Positions 63,650 to 64,000 of a stretch of DNA of 64,000 nucleotides are shown piece after piece. Under the pieces are notes generated by a model. It worked only from the letters and a program-made list of their open reading frames with translations. It ran no database searches and was not told where the DNA came from. This stretch comes from Bradyrhizobium iriomotense (GTDB taxonomy: Bacteria; Pseudomonadota; Alphaproteobacteria; Rhizobiales; Xanthobacteraceae): contig NZ_JAFCJZ010000021.1 in NCBI RefSeq assembly GCF_018130765.1, positions 62,001-126,000 on the forward strand, in the 5' to 3' direction. Every line of letters begins with the position of its first letter. Position 1 is the stretch's first letter. A program made the position numbers and the translations under genes.

Positions 63650-64000
63650 TCACACCATGTACTGGCCGCCGTTGACCGACAGCGTCGAGCCGGTGATGGC
63701 GCCGGCCTCATCCGCGGCAAGGAACACGACCGCGCGAGCGATCTCCTCGGGCTCGCCGAGGCGGCCGATCGGGATCAGCGGCAGGATGGCCTTTTCCAGC
63801 ACGTCCTTCGGCACCGCCTGCACCATCTCGGTGTTGATGTAGCCCGGGCAGATCGCATTCACGGTGACGCCGCCCTTGGCGTTCTCGATTGCCAGAGCCT
63901 TGGTGAAACCGATCTCGCCGGCTTTGGCCGCGGAATAGTTCACCTGGCCGAACTGGCCCTTCTGGCCGTTGATCGAGGAGATGTTGATGATGCGGCCGAA
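63650..64000 (-). CDS. phaB: Acetoacetyl-CoA reductase, 3' part (start off-window)
   Basis: 117 codons of an SDR enzyme run off the right edge in frame. FGRIINISSINGQKGQFGQV is the PhaB form of the Ser active-site strand, followed by NYSAAKAGEIGFTKALAIEN with catalytic Tyr and Lys, and GAITGSTLSVNGGQYMV at the end. It makes (R)-3-hydroxybutyryl-CoA with NADPH for polyhydroxybutyrate. The NAD(P)-binding N-terminus is not visible. Confidence 0.92.
   Translation of the reverse strand, partial: FGRIINISSINGQKGQFGQVNYSAAKAGEIGFTKALAIENAKGGVTVNAICPGYINTEMVQAVPKDVLEKAILPLIPIGRLGEPEEIARAVVFLAADEAGAITGSTLSVNGGQYMV

Overview
The window is a chromosomal segment of a high-GC alphaproteobacterium, most likely Bradyrhizobium or a close Nitrobacteraceae relative. 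This is inferred from the protein families (CobS/CobT cobaltochelatase, PhaB, DUF4167, BolA next to a J-domain protein, PtsP, a second short FtsZ), from TTAA-N7-TTAA CtrA-type boxes, and from many intergenic palindromic mosaic repeats of the kind that fill Bradyrhizobium genomes. No tRNA, rRNA, CRISPR array or insertion sequence was seen. Both window edges cut genes.

Layout. 1-3133: 3' part of a large, AT-richer SIR2-like gene, probably an anti-phage sirtuin, abutting core DNA. 3195-7266: a CtrA box, an HTH/coiled-coil gene, a short FtsZ paralogue, then small conserved genes on the minus strand (a coiled-coil protein with its own CtrA box, a DUF1488 protein and a coupled pair). 7514-14102: a 44-residue basic protein, a DUF2235 hydrolase, a PilZ protein, a membrane protein, an old-yellow-enzyme-type oxidoreductase and two exported proteins. 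14099-21910: cobT and cobS, DedA, a divergent pair of citrate synthases (one fused to a MerR-like HTH), a J-domain protein and bolA. 22047-29764: CorC/HlyC protein, aroB-aroK, a tiny membrane protein, xerD, accA and a lipoprotein L,D-transpeptidase. 29914-30545: AbrB-VapC toxin-antitoxin pair.

30573-38695 is an amide or urea utilisation locus: an amidase with the Lys-Ser-Ser triad, a complete branched-chain/urea-type ABC transporter, an AmiC-like binding protein without an export signal, and a divergent MarR regulator. 39100-50228: secA, a parvulin foldase, argJ, a TadG-like pilus protein, a MutT-type Nudix enzyme, a BioC/NDUFAF5-like methyltransferase, then comF, grxC, a nitrilase-family amidase and DUF1178. 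50225-62479: a DMT transporter, a GIY-YIG protein between repeats, ubiG, a bacterial PH-domain protein, lysC, ptsP, prfA-prmC, DUF4167, a methyltransferase, gloB and a DUF985 cupin. 62614-64000: a second DMT transporter and the 3' part of phaB.

Most genes are core housekeeping. The stretches most worth attention are the truncated SIR2 gene at the left edge, the HTH-citrate synthase with adjoining palindromic operators, the amidase/AmiC-like/MarR locus, the FtsZ paralogue behind a CtrA box, and a repeat element translated in frame inside a gene (about 3514-3620). At least nine repeat families lie between genes; several copies keep their short palindromes through compensatory base changes.
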